DNA of 64,000 nt from NCBI RefSeq assembly GCF_000334895.1, contig NZ_BAFM01000001.1:124001-188000 (forward strand). The letters run 5' to 3'. The translations under genes were made by a program, and so were the position numbers. Positions 8,544-17,080 of this stretch are shown here, piece after piece. The DNA comes from Halococcus agarilyticus (GTDB taxonomy: Archaea > Halobacteriota > Halobacteria > Halobacteriales > Halococcaceae). Positions within the stretch are counted from its first letter, which is position 1. Each line of letters begins with the position of its first letter. The notes beneath the pieces are model-generated. The model saw only the letters and a list, made by a program, of their open reading frames with translations. It was not told the DNA's origin and ran no database searches.

Positions 8544-10289
8544 TTACTCCACCTCGTGGAGGCGCTCGCCCCGGTGGAGCCGAGTTGCGATCGAAAAGGT
8601 CTGCTCGTTCGAGCGCCGGGTCGGGAAGTGCGCGGCCATGTAGCGCGCACACGCCATCAGCGCCATCCGCTGTTCGTCCGCGTCGTCGACGACCTCGAAC
8701 CGGCCGAACGCGCCTTCGACGTTCTGGAGGGTGTGGAAGTTCGCGTCCTCGCGGAGCAGTCCCCGACCGAGCGTGCGCTTCAGGTCGTCGGGATCGCCGC
8801 CGGCGTCGAAGTGCTCGCTCACGAGCGCCGCCGCCTGGTTGACCTGTCCCTGCTCGTCGAACGCGTCGAGCAGATCGGCGCGAACGTCGGCGGGATCGCG
8901 ATCGGACTCGTCGGGATCGGGCACCGGCGCGCGCGGCGAGTTGAGGAACCGATCGAGGTAGACGCTCATCGCGCCGTCGAAACACGCCCGGTAGAGTTCG
9001 GTCGCGTCGGTCTTCCGGGTCGCGCGGTGGACCGCGTTCGCGTAGGTGAACGTGTGGTGGACGGTGTTCCAGTCGTTGAACTCGTTGTTCGTGGCGAACC
9101 ACAGCACCCGTCGCGTGGCCGCGCGCGCGACCGCGTCCGCGAGCTGCCTGGTCGTCGCGCCCGCCTTGATCGCGTCGGTCAGCGCGTCGATGATCGCCTC
9201 GGCGTCCTCCGAAAGCAGCGTCTCGACGAACTCCTCGGGGCGCTTCCAGTCTTTCCCCTCGCCGGCCGCCACGAGGTCGGGCAGGAGATCGTTCGCGTCG
9301 GCGCAGAGACTGGCGATGTCGACGGGCTGTCGCCACGACGAGAGCTCCTCCGAGCGGGTGGCGTCGGTGATCTGGGCGACCGTCGAGGCGAGTGCGGCGT
9401 CGGCGTGCTCCTCCCAGCCGAGATGTCGAGTGGTCTCGAACGCGGTGTTGATGAAATCCAGCGTGTGGCCGGCGTTCATGTAGCGGTGATCGGTCGCGGC
9501 GGTGAACACGATTTCCGCGACGTCCTCGGGCGGGAGGGAGTCGATCGCGGTGAGCAGACACCGCTCCGCGCCGTCGGTGTCGCGCACCTCGCAGGTGTTC
9601 CGGAACCACGACTTGAGCCGCGACTTCGAGAGGTCCCGGTTGTCGAAGGCGTACTGCTGGAAGCGAGGCGGTTCGCCCGCGGAGTCGTCGGCGACCTCGC
9701 GGACCCCCATGAACATCGCGCGGCGCTTGTCGCGGCCGCCGACGTGGCCGTGGAGGTTCGCCATGCAGCCGAGCGTGGTGAGGCCGCGACCCCACCCCAT
9801 CGCGCGGTACCTGGTGCCGAAGTTGACCGCCGTTTCGAGCGGCGTGTAGAACCCCTCGCCCTCCTCGTCCAAGCCGATGACCGACTTCGCCATCACGAGC
9901 GAGATGTTCTCCTGGAGACCGTCGGCGAGCCGGTTGCGCCGCCGGGTCGCGGGTGGCACGTCGGGTTCGGGGTCGGGATCGAGATACACCTCACCCTCCC
10001 GCACGTCGGTCGGGAAGGTCTGGACGTCGTCGGCGAAGAGGTCGAACGTGTCGCCCTCCTCCAGCTCGAAGCGCGCGTGGTGCCAGTGACACGTCAGAAT
10101 GCCGTCCTCGACGGTGCCGCGAGTGAGCGGGAACCCCATGTGCGGACACCGGTTGTCGACGGCGTAGACCTCGCCCTCGTGGTGGAAGAGTGCGATCGGT
10201 CGGCCGTCGTTGCTCACGACCTGCCGACCCTCGTCTTCGAGATCCGACAGCGATGCGACCTGGACGTACTCCGTGTCTTCGACCGCCAT
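8544..10289 (-). CDS. Rieske [2Fe-2S] protein with a large helical C-terminal domain
   Basis: 581 residues. The N-terminal domain (about 1-105) is a Rieske ferredoxin fold with ligands Cys48-Pro-His50 (NRCPHMGFPLTRG) and Cys67-x2-His70 (CHWHHARFEL). The remaining 470 residues are mostly helical and contain repeated His-rich patches: DHRYMNAGHTLDFIN, NTVHHTFTYANAVH and NFHTLQNVEGAF. These could form a metal or redox site, but I recognise no named family with confidence. No Tat or Sec signal is seen, so it should be cytoplasmic. An oxygenase- or oxidase-like role is speculative. Confidence 0.8.
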   Translation of the reverse strand: MAVEDTEYVQVASLSDLEDEGRQVVSNDGRPIALFHHEGEVYAVDNRCPHMGFPLTRGTVEDGILTCHWHHARFELEEGDTFDLFADDVQTFPTDVREGEVYLDPDPEPDVPPATRRRNRLADGLQENISLVMAKSVIGLDEEGEGFYTPLETAVNFGTRYRAMGWGRGLTTLGCMANLHGHVGGRDKRRAMFMGVREVADDSAGEPPRFQQYAFDNRDLSKSRLKSWFRNTCEVRDTDGAERCLLTAIDSLPPEDVAEIVFTAATDHRYMNAGHTLDFINTAFETTRHLGWEEHADAALASTVAQITDATRSEELSSWRQPVDIASLCADANDLLPDLVAAGEGKDWKRPEEFVETLLSEDAEAIIDALTDAIKAGATTRQLADAVARAATRRVLWFATNNEFNDWNTVHHTFTYANAVHRATRKTDATELYRACFDGAMSVYLDRFLNSPRAPVPDPDESDRDPADVRADLLDAFDEQGQVNQAAALVSEHFDAGGDPDDLKRTLGRGLLREDANFHTLQNVEGAFGRFEVVDDADEQRMALMACARYMAAHFPTRRSNEQTFSIATRLHRGERLHEVE

Positions 10290-10419
10290 GTGCGTGCGTT
10301 GGTGGCATACCTACAAAACGGTTCGCTGAAACGACTTTTTGTTGTTCGATTGGTGTTTGTGAACGACGACGCTGACGATCTATGAAGGGTGATATCTACC
10401 AGCGTTGCGGTGCTGAGCG

Positions 10420-10860
10420 GTGGCGGCCCTGGCGTCTCGGCGAACGAAGTGAGCCGAGGCTTAGGGGAGCGAAGCTCGCCTGGTGGATGAAGGGCGAGCG
10501 ACCGGAGGTCCCGCGGACCATGCGAACGGGCGCGAAGCGCCCGTGAGCAGACGAGGCGAGCGAGAGCACGGAAGAGCGAAGCTCTTCCGGAGGGAGCGAG
10601 GGCTTCTACGATGCAGTTGCGGGAAGCGCCGGCAGTCCTACCGCGAGCGACCGTGGGGAGCGAGCGGGCGTTTTCAGTGCAGGTTTTTGCGAGGAGGGTG
10701 CGCGAGCGGTGCGAGGCGCGAACAAAGTAAGCGTGGTTCGAGACGCCTTCGGCGTCTCGTCATCACGAGAGAGCTTCGCTCTCTCGAACGACCTCGTTGC
10801 GAACGGGGAGCGAATGCGACCCGTGAGCGCAGCGAGCGCACCCGACGAAGTAAAAAAAAG
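10420..10860 (-). repeat. Palindrome-rich mosaic intergenic element, copy A
   Basis: Fills most of the 610 bp between the Rieske gene and the halocyanin gene. It contains the family core CTGGTGGATGAAGGGCGAG (10480-10498), perfect hairpins gagacgccttcggcgtctc (10740-10758) and an arm pair at 10766-10786 (cgagagagc, loop ttc), joined by the linker GTCATCAC. The oligo-T end lies on the minus strand at 10853-10860. Unlike the other copies, that end faces the start of a gene (halocyanin) instead of the end of one. No coding frame here is credible. 10290-10419 shows no feature I can name. Confidence 0.7.
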
Positions 10861-10901
10861 TGCATCGTAATGTTCAGTACGCGCCAGTCGGTAGGCCTGG
10901 T

Positions 10902-11447
10902 ATGAGCGAGACCGACGCCGACGAGCCGGTGAGCCGACGTGGGTTCCTCCGGACGGCAGCGGGGACGGCGGCCGTCGCGGGCGCGAGCGGGACGGCGGCA
11001 GCCCAGGAGGGTGAGGGCGGTGGCGGCGGGGCCACGGAAGTCACCGTCGGGCCAGGCGGCAGCCTCACGTTCGACCCCGAAACGGCGACGATCGCGCCCG
11101 GGTCGGCGGTGAAGTTCGTCTGGGATTCGGGCGGCCACAACGTCAACCCCGACGACGGCGACTGGGGTCACCAGCCGATCGAGGATTCGGGTTTCAGCTT
11201 CACGACGCCGCCGTTCGAGGAGACCGGCTCGTTCGGCTACGTCTGTGACCCCCACGAGCCCGCCGGCATGATCGGCACCATCGAGGTCAGCGAGGGTGGT
11301 GGCGGTGGCGGCTCCTCCGAGCCCGCGGTGCCGAACAGCGCGAAGACCCTCGGCATCGCCGCGATGAGCTTCATGCTGTCGACGCTCGGTCTCGCCTACG
11401 TCTTCATGAAGTACGGTGGCGACTACGAGAACACGAGCGAGGAGTAG
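10902..11447 (+). CDS. Halocyanin-like blue copper protein, Tat-exported, membrane-anchored
   Basis: 181 residues from ATG 10902. A twin-arginine signal (SRRGFLRTAAG, residues 11-21) is followed by a Gly-rich linker and a cupredoxin domain. Type-1 copper ligands are visible as His79 (SGGHNVNP), Cys115, His118 and Met123 (YVCDPHEPAGM). A second Gly/Ser linker leads to one C-terminal transmembrane helix (about residues 150-170), so the copper domain would sit outside, tethered at its C-terminus. Halocyanins carry electrons between respiratory complexes. The partner here is unknown. Confidence 0.92.
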   Translation: MSETDADEPVSRRGFLRTAAGTAAVAGASGTAAAQEGEGGGGGATEVTVGPGGSLTFDPETATIAPGSAVKFVWDSGGHNVNPDDGDWGHQPIEDSGFSFTTPPFEETGSFGYVCDPHEPAGMIGTIEVSEGGGGGGSSEPAVPNSAKTLGIAAMSFMLSTLGLAYVFMKYGGDYENTSEE

Positions 11448-11575
11448 CGTTGCCGGAACCGAGCCTGTGTCGTCCCCGCTCCGTGGTCAACGATACCGAC
11501 CTCACGGCTCGTCCATCGTCGCGAGGGTTCGTGCGACCACACGATTGAACTGGACCGGACCGCAAACGGAGGCCG

Positions 11576-12358
11576 ATGGAGATCCTTTCCCGATTCCGAC
11601 AGCCGGAACACGTCGGCGAGAACCGCTGCACTCCGTGTACGGTGGTCAACGTCGGGATCGCGGTCGTCGCGTGTGGCGTTCTCGGACTCTGGACCGGGGG
11701 CGTCGGCGCGATGGCGTTCGCGGCCTGTCTCGCCGTCATCTACCTCCGTGGGTATCTCGTCCCCGGCACGCCGACACTAACGAAGCGCTATCTCCCCGAT
11801 CGCGTGCTTCGGCGGTTCGGGAAGGCACCGGCCCGCTCGTCGACCTCCGAGGCGTTCTCCCCCGAGGAGCTCCTGATGGACGCCGACGTGATCGGCCCGT
11901 GCGAGCACGCGGATGACCTCTGTCTCCAGCCCGACTTTCGAACCGCGTGGCGCGACCGGATCGAGGTCGTTCGGGAACGCGACCCGGGAGCGACACACCT
12001 CGAACGCGCGATCGACGACCCCGGTGACGACCTGACGTTCGAGACGGTCGACGGCAACGTCGTCGCGATCCACGACAACGCGACCGTCGGCCAGTGGAGC
12101 TCCGCAGCCGCGATCGTCGCCGACGTGGCCGCGACCGACGTCCTTCCGGCGTCGGTGTCGTCGTGGGGAACACTGACGCCCGTCGAGCGGCTTCAGCTCC
12201 TCGGTAGTCTCCGGCTGTTCCTCGAAACCTGCCCGGCGTGTGACGGCTCCGTGGCACTCGGCGAGGAAGTCGTCGACTCGTGCTGTCGGTCGTACGATGT
12301 CGTCAGCGCTGTCTGTCGTGGCTGCGACGCTCGCGTGTTCGAGATCGAGTGGACCTGA
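11576..12358 (+). CDS. Conserved haloarchaeal membrane protein with C-terminal zinc-ribbon-like Cys pairs
   Basis: 260 residues. Two adjoining hydrophobic helices (about 24-58) follow a short N-terminus containing CTPC. The rest is soluble and acidic, ending in a Cys cluster: CPACDGSVALGEE (about 219) and VCRGCDARVFEIEW (about 249), plus a CC pair, which resembles a zinc ribbon. A Shine-Dalgarno-like GGAGG (11570-11574) precedes the ATG. Family and function are not recognised. The ribbon suggests protein or nucleic-acid contact at the membrane's inner face. Confidence 0.7.
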   Translation: MEILSRFRQPEHVGENRCTPCTVVNVGIAVVACGVLGLWTGGVGAMAFAACLAVIYLRGYLVPGTPTLTKRYLPDRVLRRFGKAPARSSTSEAFSPEELLMDADVIGPCEHADDLCLQPDFRTAWRDRIEVVRERDPGATHLERAIDDPGDDLTFETVDGNVVAIHDNATVGQWSSAAAIVADVAATDVLPASVSSWGTLTPVERLQLLGSLRLFLETCPACDGSVALGEEVVDSCCRSYDVVSAVCRGCDARVFEIEWT

Positions 12359-12403
12359 CGACGATCCACCCGTTGCGAAGCGACACAACGATCCTCCGCG
12401 ATA

Positions 12404-12476
12404 TAGTCCCGCGCAGATTCGAACTGCGGTCAATGGCTCCAAAGGCCATTATGATTGGCCACTACACCACGGGACT
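12404..12476 (-). tRNA. tRNA-Gln(UUG)
   Basis: A 73-nt cloverleaf. Acceptor AGTCCCG pairs with CGGGACT and the discriminator A lies at 12404. The anticodon stem ATGGC/GCCAT encloses loop CTTTGGA with anticodon TTG, and the T-arm is GCAGTTCGAATCTGC. No intron and no encoded CCA. Its 5' flank is a hairpin array in which the gene's first 11-12 bases recur, so the promoter lies inside repetitive DNA. Confidence 0.93.
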
Positions 12477-12770
12477 CCTCGCTTCACTCGTCGTCCCGCG
12501 TACCTCGAAAACCCTTCGGGTTTTCTCACCACCACGGGACTGCACTCGCTGCGCTCGTTTGTCCCGTGAGTCTCGCCTCATGGTTCGAAAGACGCGAAGC
12601 GCCTTTCGTCATCTCGGAGCGGCTTCGCCGCTCCGACGAGCCATCGAAGTGCCGAAGGCACTTCGAGATCACGAAACGGCGAAGCCGTTTCGAAGACTAC
12701 GTTCGACGAGACACCACGGGACTTCGTTTCGGAGTATCGCCGGACCACACTTGAACGCTTCGAGACCACC
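12477..12770. repeat. Hairpin array upstream of tRNA-Gln, copy H of the mosaic family
   Basis: Five hairpins in a row with 3-4 nt loops: gaaaacccttcgggttttc (12507-12525), an imperfect one near 12588-12608, arms CGGAGCGGC around TTC (12615-12635), gaagtgccgaaggcacttc (12646-12664) and gaaacggcgaagccgtttc (12673-12691). The linkers GGTTCGA and CGTCATC recur in other copies of the family. The 11-mer ACCACGGGACT, the 5' end of tRNA-Gln, appears at 12466, 12531 and 12713. Nothing here looks protein-coding. Confidence 0.75.
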
Positions 12771-12804
12771 CCTTTTCCGCCAGGCGATCCGAAACGCCGT
12801 CGAC

Positions 12805-13197
12805 GTGGACGACGAACGGAGCGCGCCGCCGGAGCCACCGACCAGGCTGGCCGACGGAGCGCTCGCCGCAGCCGTCCTCGTCCTCGCGGTCGCAGTCATC
12901 CGGATCACGCGGATCGACGTCTCGCCGTCGGCGATTCTGCTCGGTGCTGGCTCGACCGTGGGGTTCGAACTGCTCGCCGGTCGCGATCCCGAACGCGTCC
13001 GACGGGTCTGGGCACGGCGAGGCGTCAGAGCCGCGGTCGTCGGGGTCGCACTCGCTCTCGGTGTGCTCGCCGTCGTCGTGCGCGCTGCGTGGTTCGTCGT
13101 CGCTGGCGCAGGCGCGCTCGGCTGCTACCTGATCGTGCTCGCGCTCGTCGCGTGGGGGATCGTTCCGCCGCCGGAGTCGTGGACCGACGGGCCCTGA
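12805..13197 (+). CDS. Small integral membrane protein, unknown
   Basis: 130 residues from GTG 12805, chosen because everything upstream in the frame is hairpin repeat. An acidic/proline N-terminus (DDERSAPPEPPTRL) precedes about four hydrophobic segments (around residues 15-35, 40-52, 70-90, 95-120) separated by Arg-rich loops. No family is recognised. The start is uncertain because no clear ribosome site is visible. Confidence 0.6.
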   Translation: MDDERSAPPEPPTRLADGALAAAVLVLAVAVIRITRIDVSPSAILLGAGSTVGFELLAGRDPERVRRVWARRGVRAAVVGVALALGVLAVVVRAAWFVVAGAGALGCYLIVLALVAWGIVPPPESWTDGP

Positions 13198-13223
13198 CGG
13201 TGCGCTCGATCGCGTCCGCGGGG

Positions 13224-13655
13224 TCAGTCCGCCGCGCCTGGTTCGGCGTCGAGCAGCGCACAGACGTCCTCGTCCGGGGCGAAGCAGTCGGGACACTGTG
13301 GCTCGCGATCGATGATGGTGTCGAGGCGCTCGGCCACAGTTTCATCGATCACGCTTTCGAGCTGGCCGGCTTCGGCGCGGAACTCCTCGACGCCGAGCAC
13401 CTCCACCAGGAACCGCTCGATGATGCAGTACGTCTGGAGCGAGTCACGCGCGCGTTCGATCCCCTCGTCGGTGAGCGTGACACCCTTGTACTTCTCGTGG
13501 TCGGCGAGCCCGCGGGATTCGAGCTTCCCGATCATCTCGTTGGCGCTCGCGGGGCTCACGTCGAGAGTGTCGGCCAATCTACCTGTGGCCGCCGGGCCGT
13601 TCTCGACCTGCTGGACGAGGTAGATCGCCTTCAGGTACTGCTCGGCCGTGTTCAC
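13224..13655 (-). CDS. DtxR/MntR-family metal-dependent transcription regulator
   Basis: About 143 residues. The N-terminal winged helix (MNTAEQYLKAIYLVQQ, GRLADTLDVSPASANEMIGKLESRGLADHEKYKGVTLT) is a classic DtxR/SirR reader head, followed by the dimerisation/metal-binding region (CIIERFLVEVLGVEEF, EAGQLESVIDETVAERLD). A C-terminal CPDCF pair may bind metal too. GTG 13655 is preferred over GTG 13664 because GGGGAG sits 8 nt before it. Such proteins repress iron or manganese uptake when metal is plentiful. The ferritin-like gene and suf operon next door fit an iron role. Confidence 0.9.
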   Translation of the reverse strand: MNTAEQYLKAIYLVQQVENGPAATGRLADTLDVSPASANEMIGKLESRGLADHEKYKGVTLTDEGIERARDSLQTYCIIERFLVEVLGVEEFRAEAGQLESVIDETVAERLDTIIDREPQCPDCFAPDEDVCALLDAEPGAAD

Positions 13656-13687
13656 GGCGACCACTCCCCGTGGCCGCCGTGAGTAGC

Positions 13688-13741
13688 GTGGGACTCCTGC
13701 GGAGTCCCACGGACCATTCGAGCGGGCGTTGCCCGCTCGAA
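13688..13741. repeat. Paired perfect hairpins upstream of the DtxR-type gene
   Basis: Arms GTGGGACTCC around loop TGC (13688-13710), then linker GGACCA, then arms TTCGAGCGGGC around loop GTT (13717-13741). Both stems are perfect (10 and 11 bp). The linker plus GAACGGGC-type arm resembles a module of the mosaic elements at 10.5 and 53.3 kb, so this may be a fragment of that family placed in a promoter region. Confidence 0.7.
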
Positions 13742-13815
13742 GACAGGGAGCGCCCGAAGTGTACGATCGTGCTCATCGTCGTTCCCCTCCCGGTCGGTCG
13801 ATGAGATGACCCGGC

Positions 13816-14298
13816 TCATTCGCGATCCTCCATGAGTTTCGTGACTTCCTCCGCCCCCTCGGCTTCCTCCTCGCGGATCGCCGACAGCGTCCCGACGAGC
13901 CGCTCGCGCTCGATCCCGAACTCACCGGTGCTCGCCTCGATCGCGGCGACGAGATCGTCGTAGAATTTATAAGCAGTTTCCTCGTTCGCGAGCTGGTCGT
14001 AGAGCACGCCGTCGGTGTCCCGATCGCGCTCGTAGTGGTCGGCGACGAGCGGCTCGATCTGCTCGAAGGGGATCTGTTCGGCGTCGAGTTCGTCGATCAG
14101 CGCCGCGAGCCGGTCGCGGTGCTCGGCGGACTCCTCGGCGGCGTGTTCCAGTAGCGCCTCGATCTCGGGGTCGAGATCCGCCTCGAACGACTGGGCGTGC
14201 TGGTGGGCGCGCGCTTCGACGACCTCCTCCAGCACGACCCCGATCTGGAGGAGACGGGCGAGCTGGTGGTCCGAGGCCACCGGCTGGCTCACGCTCAC
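13816..14298 (-). CDS. Ferritin-like four-helix protein
   Basis: 160 residues from GTG 14298, preferred over GTG 14307 because TAGGTGG precedes it at a suitable distance. Four helices carry ferritin/rubrerythrin-like carboxylate patterns: VVLEEVVEARAHQHAQSF, LEHAAEESAEHRDRL, and LANEETAYKFYDDLVAAIE (E-x-x-x-Y/F-x-x-D). No rubredoxin domain is present. Iron binding or peroxide handling is inferred from the fold. It lies between the DtxR-type regulator and the suf operon, on the same strand. Confidence 0.8.
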   Translation of the reverse strand: MSVSQPVASDHQLARLLQIGVVLEEVVEARAHQHAQSFEADLDPEIEALLEHAAEESAEHRDRLAALIDELDAEQIPFEQIEPLVADHYERDRDTDGVLYDQLANEETAYKFYDDLVAAIEASTGEFGIERERLVGTLSAIREEEAEGAEEVTKLMEDRE

Positions 14299-14383
14299 GG
14301 CAACCACCTAAAAAGAACGCGCTCGAAAACCGATGCCTCGTGGACGTCCATACCCTGGTTCGCGGACGGAAGGACTTAAGCGA

Positions 14384-15595
14384 TTACTCCCGCAGCCGCT
14401 CGGCCACGAGATCGGAGAGGTCGTCGCGGAACTCCTCGACCGCGATCTCCTCCAAGACTGGGACGAAGAAGCCCTCGACGAGCATGTTCCGTGCCATGCG
14501 TGGCGACACCCCGCGCGAGGTCATGTAGAACAGGTCCTGCTGGTCGACCTGGCCCACGGTGGCGGAGTGGCTCGCCTCGGTGTCGTGGTTGTTGATGATG
14601 AGCTTCGGTGAGGCGTCGGCCTCCGATTCGTCGCTCAGCATCAGGGTGTTCTCGCGCTGGTACGAGGAGGTGTCCCACGCGTCCGAGCCGACGTCCTGAA
14701 CGCCCTCGTAGACCGATCGGGCGTCGTCGTCGAGCACGCCGCGGGTCACGAGGTCGGCGGTCGTGTGCTCGGCCTCGTGCCAGACCCGCGCGGCGACGTC
14801 GAAGTGCTGGTCGTTGTGACCGAAGAAGGCTCCGACGATCTGGGACTCCGACCCCTCGCCCTGGAGATGGGTCTCGACCGAGGACTTCGTGAGCCGCGAG
14901 CCGACGTTCCCCTCGATCCAGTTGATCGTGGCGTGGCTGTCGGCGTGACCGCGCTTGAGGGTGTAGGTGTACGTCTCCTCGTCGACGTTCTGGAGCGAGC
15001 CGTACTGGACGTTCGAGTTCTCGCCCGCATCGATCTCGACGAGCCCGCTGTAGTAGCGCTCGCCGTCGACCTCGTCACCAGTCGTCTGTCGTTCGAGGAT
15101 CGTCACCGAACTCGATTTCTCGGTGACGACGAGGGTGTAGTTGAACAGCGACTGGGAGTTCATCCGGGTCCGAACGGTGACGTCCTCGGCGTCGACGCCT
15201 TCGGGGACGTAGACGACTGTGCCGGTGCTGAAGAGCGCGGTCGAGAGCGCCGTGAGGTAGTTCTCCTCGGGGTCGACGACCGAGCCGAAGCCCTCGCGGA
15301 CGAGCTCCTCGCGCTCGTCGAGCGCTTCCGCGATCGACATGACCTCGACCTCCTCGGGACCGACCTGGTCCTTCTCCTCGGCCGCATTGAGGGGATCGAC
15401 GAACCCCGCGAAATCGAGGTCGTAGAGGTTCGTCCAGTTGCGTCCTGGAGTTCTGATGACGTCGGGCATCTCTAGCCCTTCGAGCGCGTCGAGCGCGTCG
15501 AGACGTGTCTCCAGCAGCCACTCGGGTTCGTCGAGTCCCTCGGAAATCTGCTTGACCTGCTCCTCGGTGAGGTTTGCGTGTACCTGTGTACTCAT
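14384..15595 (-). CDS. sufD: Fe-S assembly scaffold protein SufD
   Basis: 403 residues with the SufBD right-handed beta-helix core. VVYVPEGVDAEDVTVRTRMNS, SSSVTILERQ and the ending NNHDTEASHSATVGQVDQQDLFYMTSRG are characteristic. The His in EASHSATVG corresponds to the conserved SufD histidine used with SufB for cluster assembly. The N-terminal EPEWLLETRLDALDALE helix pattern is shared with SufB. Third gene of the sufCBD operon, 21 bp after sufB. Confidence 0.96.
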   Translation of the reverse strand: MSTQVHANLTEEQVKQISEGLDEPEWLLETRLDALDALEGLEMPDVIRTPGRNWTNLYDLDFAGFVDPLNAAEEKDQVGPEEVEVMSIAEALDEREELVREGFGSVVDPEENYLTALSTALFSTGTVVYVPEGVDAEDVTVRTRMNSQSLFNYTLVVTEKSSSVTILERQTTGDEVDGERYYSGLVEIDAGENSNVQYGSLQNVDEETYTYTLKRGHADSHATINWIEGNVGSRLTKSSVETHLQGEGSESQIVGAFFGHNDQHFDVAARVWHEAEHTTADLVTRGVLDDDARSVYEGVQDVGSDAWDTSSYQRENTLMLSDESEADASPKLIINNHDTEASHSATVGQVDQQDLFYMTSRGVSPRMARNMLVEGFFVPVLEEIAVEEFRDDLSDLVAERLRE

Positions 15596-15616
15596 TGCGA
15601 TAGTCCGGTGGGGAGC

Positions 15617-17050
15617 TTACCCGAGGCTCCCTTCCATTTCGAGTTCGATCAGCCGGTTGAGCTCGACCGCGTACTCGATGGGTAGTTCTTCGGTGATCGG
15701 CTCGATGAACCCGGCGACGATCATCTGCTTCGCGTCGTCGTCGTCGAGGCCCCGGCTCTGGAGGTAGAAGACGTCCTCGTCGCCGATCTTCCCCACAGTA
15801 GCCTCGTGGGCGACGTCGACCTTCGACTCCTCGATCTCCATGTACGGCATCGTGTCGGAGGTCGACTCGTTGTCGAACATCAGCGCGTCGCACTCGACGC
15901 TCGTCGAGGAGTTCTCCGCGCCGTCGGAGATGTGGACCAGGCCACGGTAGTTCGTGCGCCCGCCGTCCTTGCTGATGCTCTTGGATTCGATCGTGCTCTT
16001 GGTGTCGGGCGCGTTGTGGTAGACCTTCGCGCCGGTGTCGATGTTCTGGCCCTCGCCCGCAAAGGCGATCGTGATGTGGTTGTCCGTCGCACCACGACCC
16101 TTCAGGATGGTCGAGGGGTAGAGCATCGTGGCCTTCGAGCCCATCGAGCCCGAGATCCACTCCATCGTGCCCTCGCGCTCGCAGATCGCGCGCTTGGTGT
16201 TCAGGTTGTAGGTGTTCTTCGACCAGTTTTGGACGGTGGAGTACTGGACGTGGGCGTTCTCGCCGACGAACACTTCGACGCCGCCGGAGTGAAGGTTGAA
16301 CTCGCTGTACTGTGGGGCCGAACAGCCCTCGATGTAGTGGACCTCCGAGTTCTCCTCGGCGATGATGAGGGTGTGCTCGAACTGGCCCATCCCCTCCGAG
16401 TTCATCCGGAAGTACGCCTGGATCGGCATCTCGACCGTGACGTCCTCGGGGACGTAGACGAACGAGCCACCCGACCAGATCGCGCCGTGGAGCGCCGCGA
16501 ACTTGTTGTCGCTCGCCGGGACACAGTTCGTCATGAAGTGCTCCTTGACGAGTTCTTCGTGCTCCTGGACCGCCTTGTCCATGTCACAGAAGACGACGCC
16601 CTTCTCCTCCCAGCGCTCCTGCATGTTCTGGTAGACGATCTCGGACTCGTACTGTGCGCCTACCCCGGAGAGGGCGTTCTTCTCGGCCTCGGGGATGCCC
16701 AGCTTGTCGAAGGTGTCCTGGATCTCCTCGGGGAGGTCGGTCCAGTCGTCGACGCCGCCCCGGGTGTCGATATCGGGCCGGATGTACGGCACGATCTGGC
16801 CGATGTCGACCTCCGAGAGGTCGGGCTGGCCCGGCCAGTCGGTCGGCATCGGCATCGCGTGGAACTGCCGGAGCGCGCGCAGGCGGCGCTCCAACATCCA
16901 CTCGGGTTCGTCCTTGTCCTCGGAGATCAGGCGGATGGTCTCTTCGTCGAGATCGCCCTTTTCAGCCCGGAACGCCGAACTCTCCTCCTTCTTGAACTCG
17001 AAGCGAGCTTCCGAATCGGTCTCGCGCAGGTGGTCTTGGTCGGAACTCAT
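15617..17050 (-). CDS. sufB: Fe-S cluster assembly protein SufB
   Basis: 477 residues, normal SufB length. The core contains GGSFVYVPEDVTVEMPIQAYFR, VHYIEGCSAPQYS and NWSKNTYNLNTKRA. The cysteine in VECDALMFDNES matches the conserved SufB cysteine near the SufD interface, where nascent clusters form. The gene follows sufC and precedes sufD, so the SufBC2D scaffold is encoded as one unit. SufS/SufE or SufU sulfur donors are not in the window. Confidence 0.97.
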   Translation of the reverse strand: MSSDQDHLRETDSEARFEFKKEESSAFRAEKGDLDEETIRLISEDKDEPEWMLERRLRALRQFHAMPMPTDWPGQPDLSEVDIGQIVPYIRPDIDTRGGVDDWTDLPEEIQDTFDKLGIPEAEKNALSGVGAQYESEIVYQNMQERWEEKGVVFCDMDKAVQEHEELVKEHFMTNCVPASDNKFAALHGAIWSGGSFVYVPEDVTVEMPIQAYFRMNSEGMGQFEHTLIIAEENSEVHYIEGCSAPQYSEFNLHSGGVEVFVGENAHVQYSTVQNWSKNTYNLNTKRAICEREGTMEWISGSMGSKATMLYPSTILKGRGATDNHITIAFAGEGQNIDTGAKVYHNAPDTKSTIESKSISKDGGRTNYRGLVHISDGAENSSTSVECDALMFDNESTSDTMPYMEIEESKVDVAHEATVGKIGDEDVFYLQSRGLDDDDAKQMIVAGFIEPITEELPIEYAVELNRLIELEMEGSLG

Positions 17051-17080
17051 GATGTGTGTTGTGTAGTGGTCGAAGCCTTA

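Noticed and set aside
10483-10905. ORFs within the 10.4-10.9 kb repeat
   Set aside because: Arg/Gly/Glu-rich translations of palindromes; all six frames stay open because GCGAAGC-type repeats lack stop codons.
12280-12804. Long N-terminal extension of the small membrane protein
   Set aside because: That part of the frame is translated hairpin repeats and the antisense of tRNA-Gln. GTG 12805 is the first credible start.
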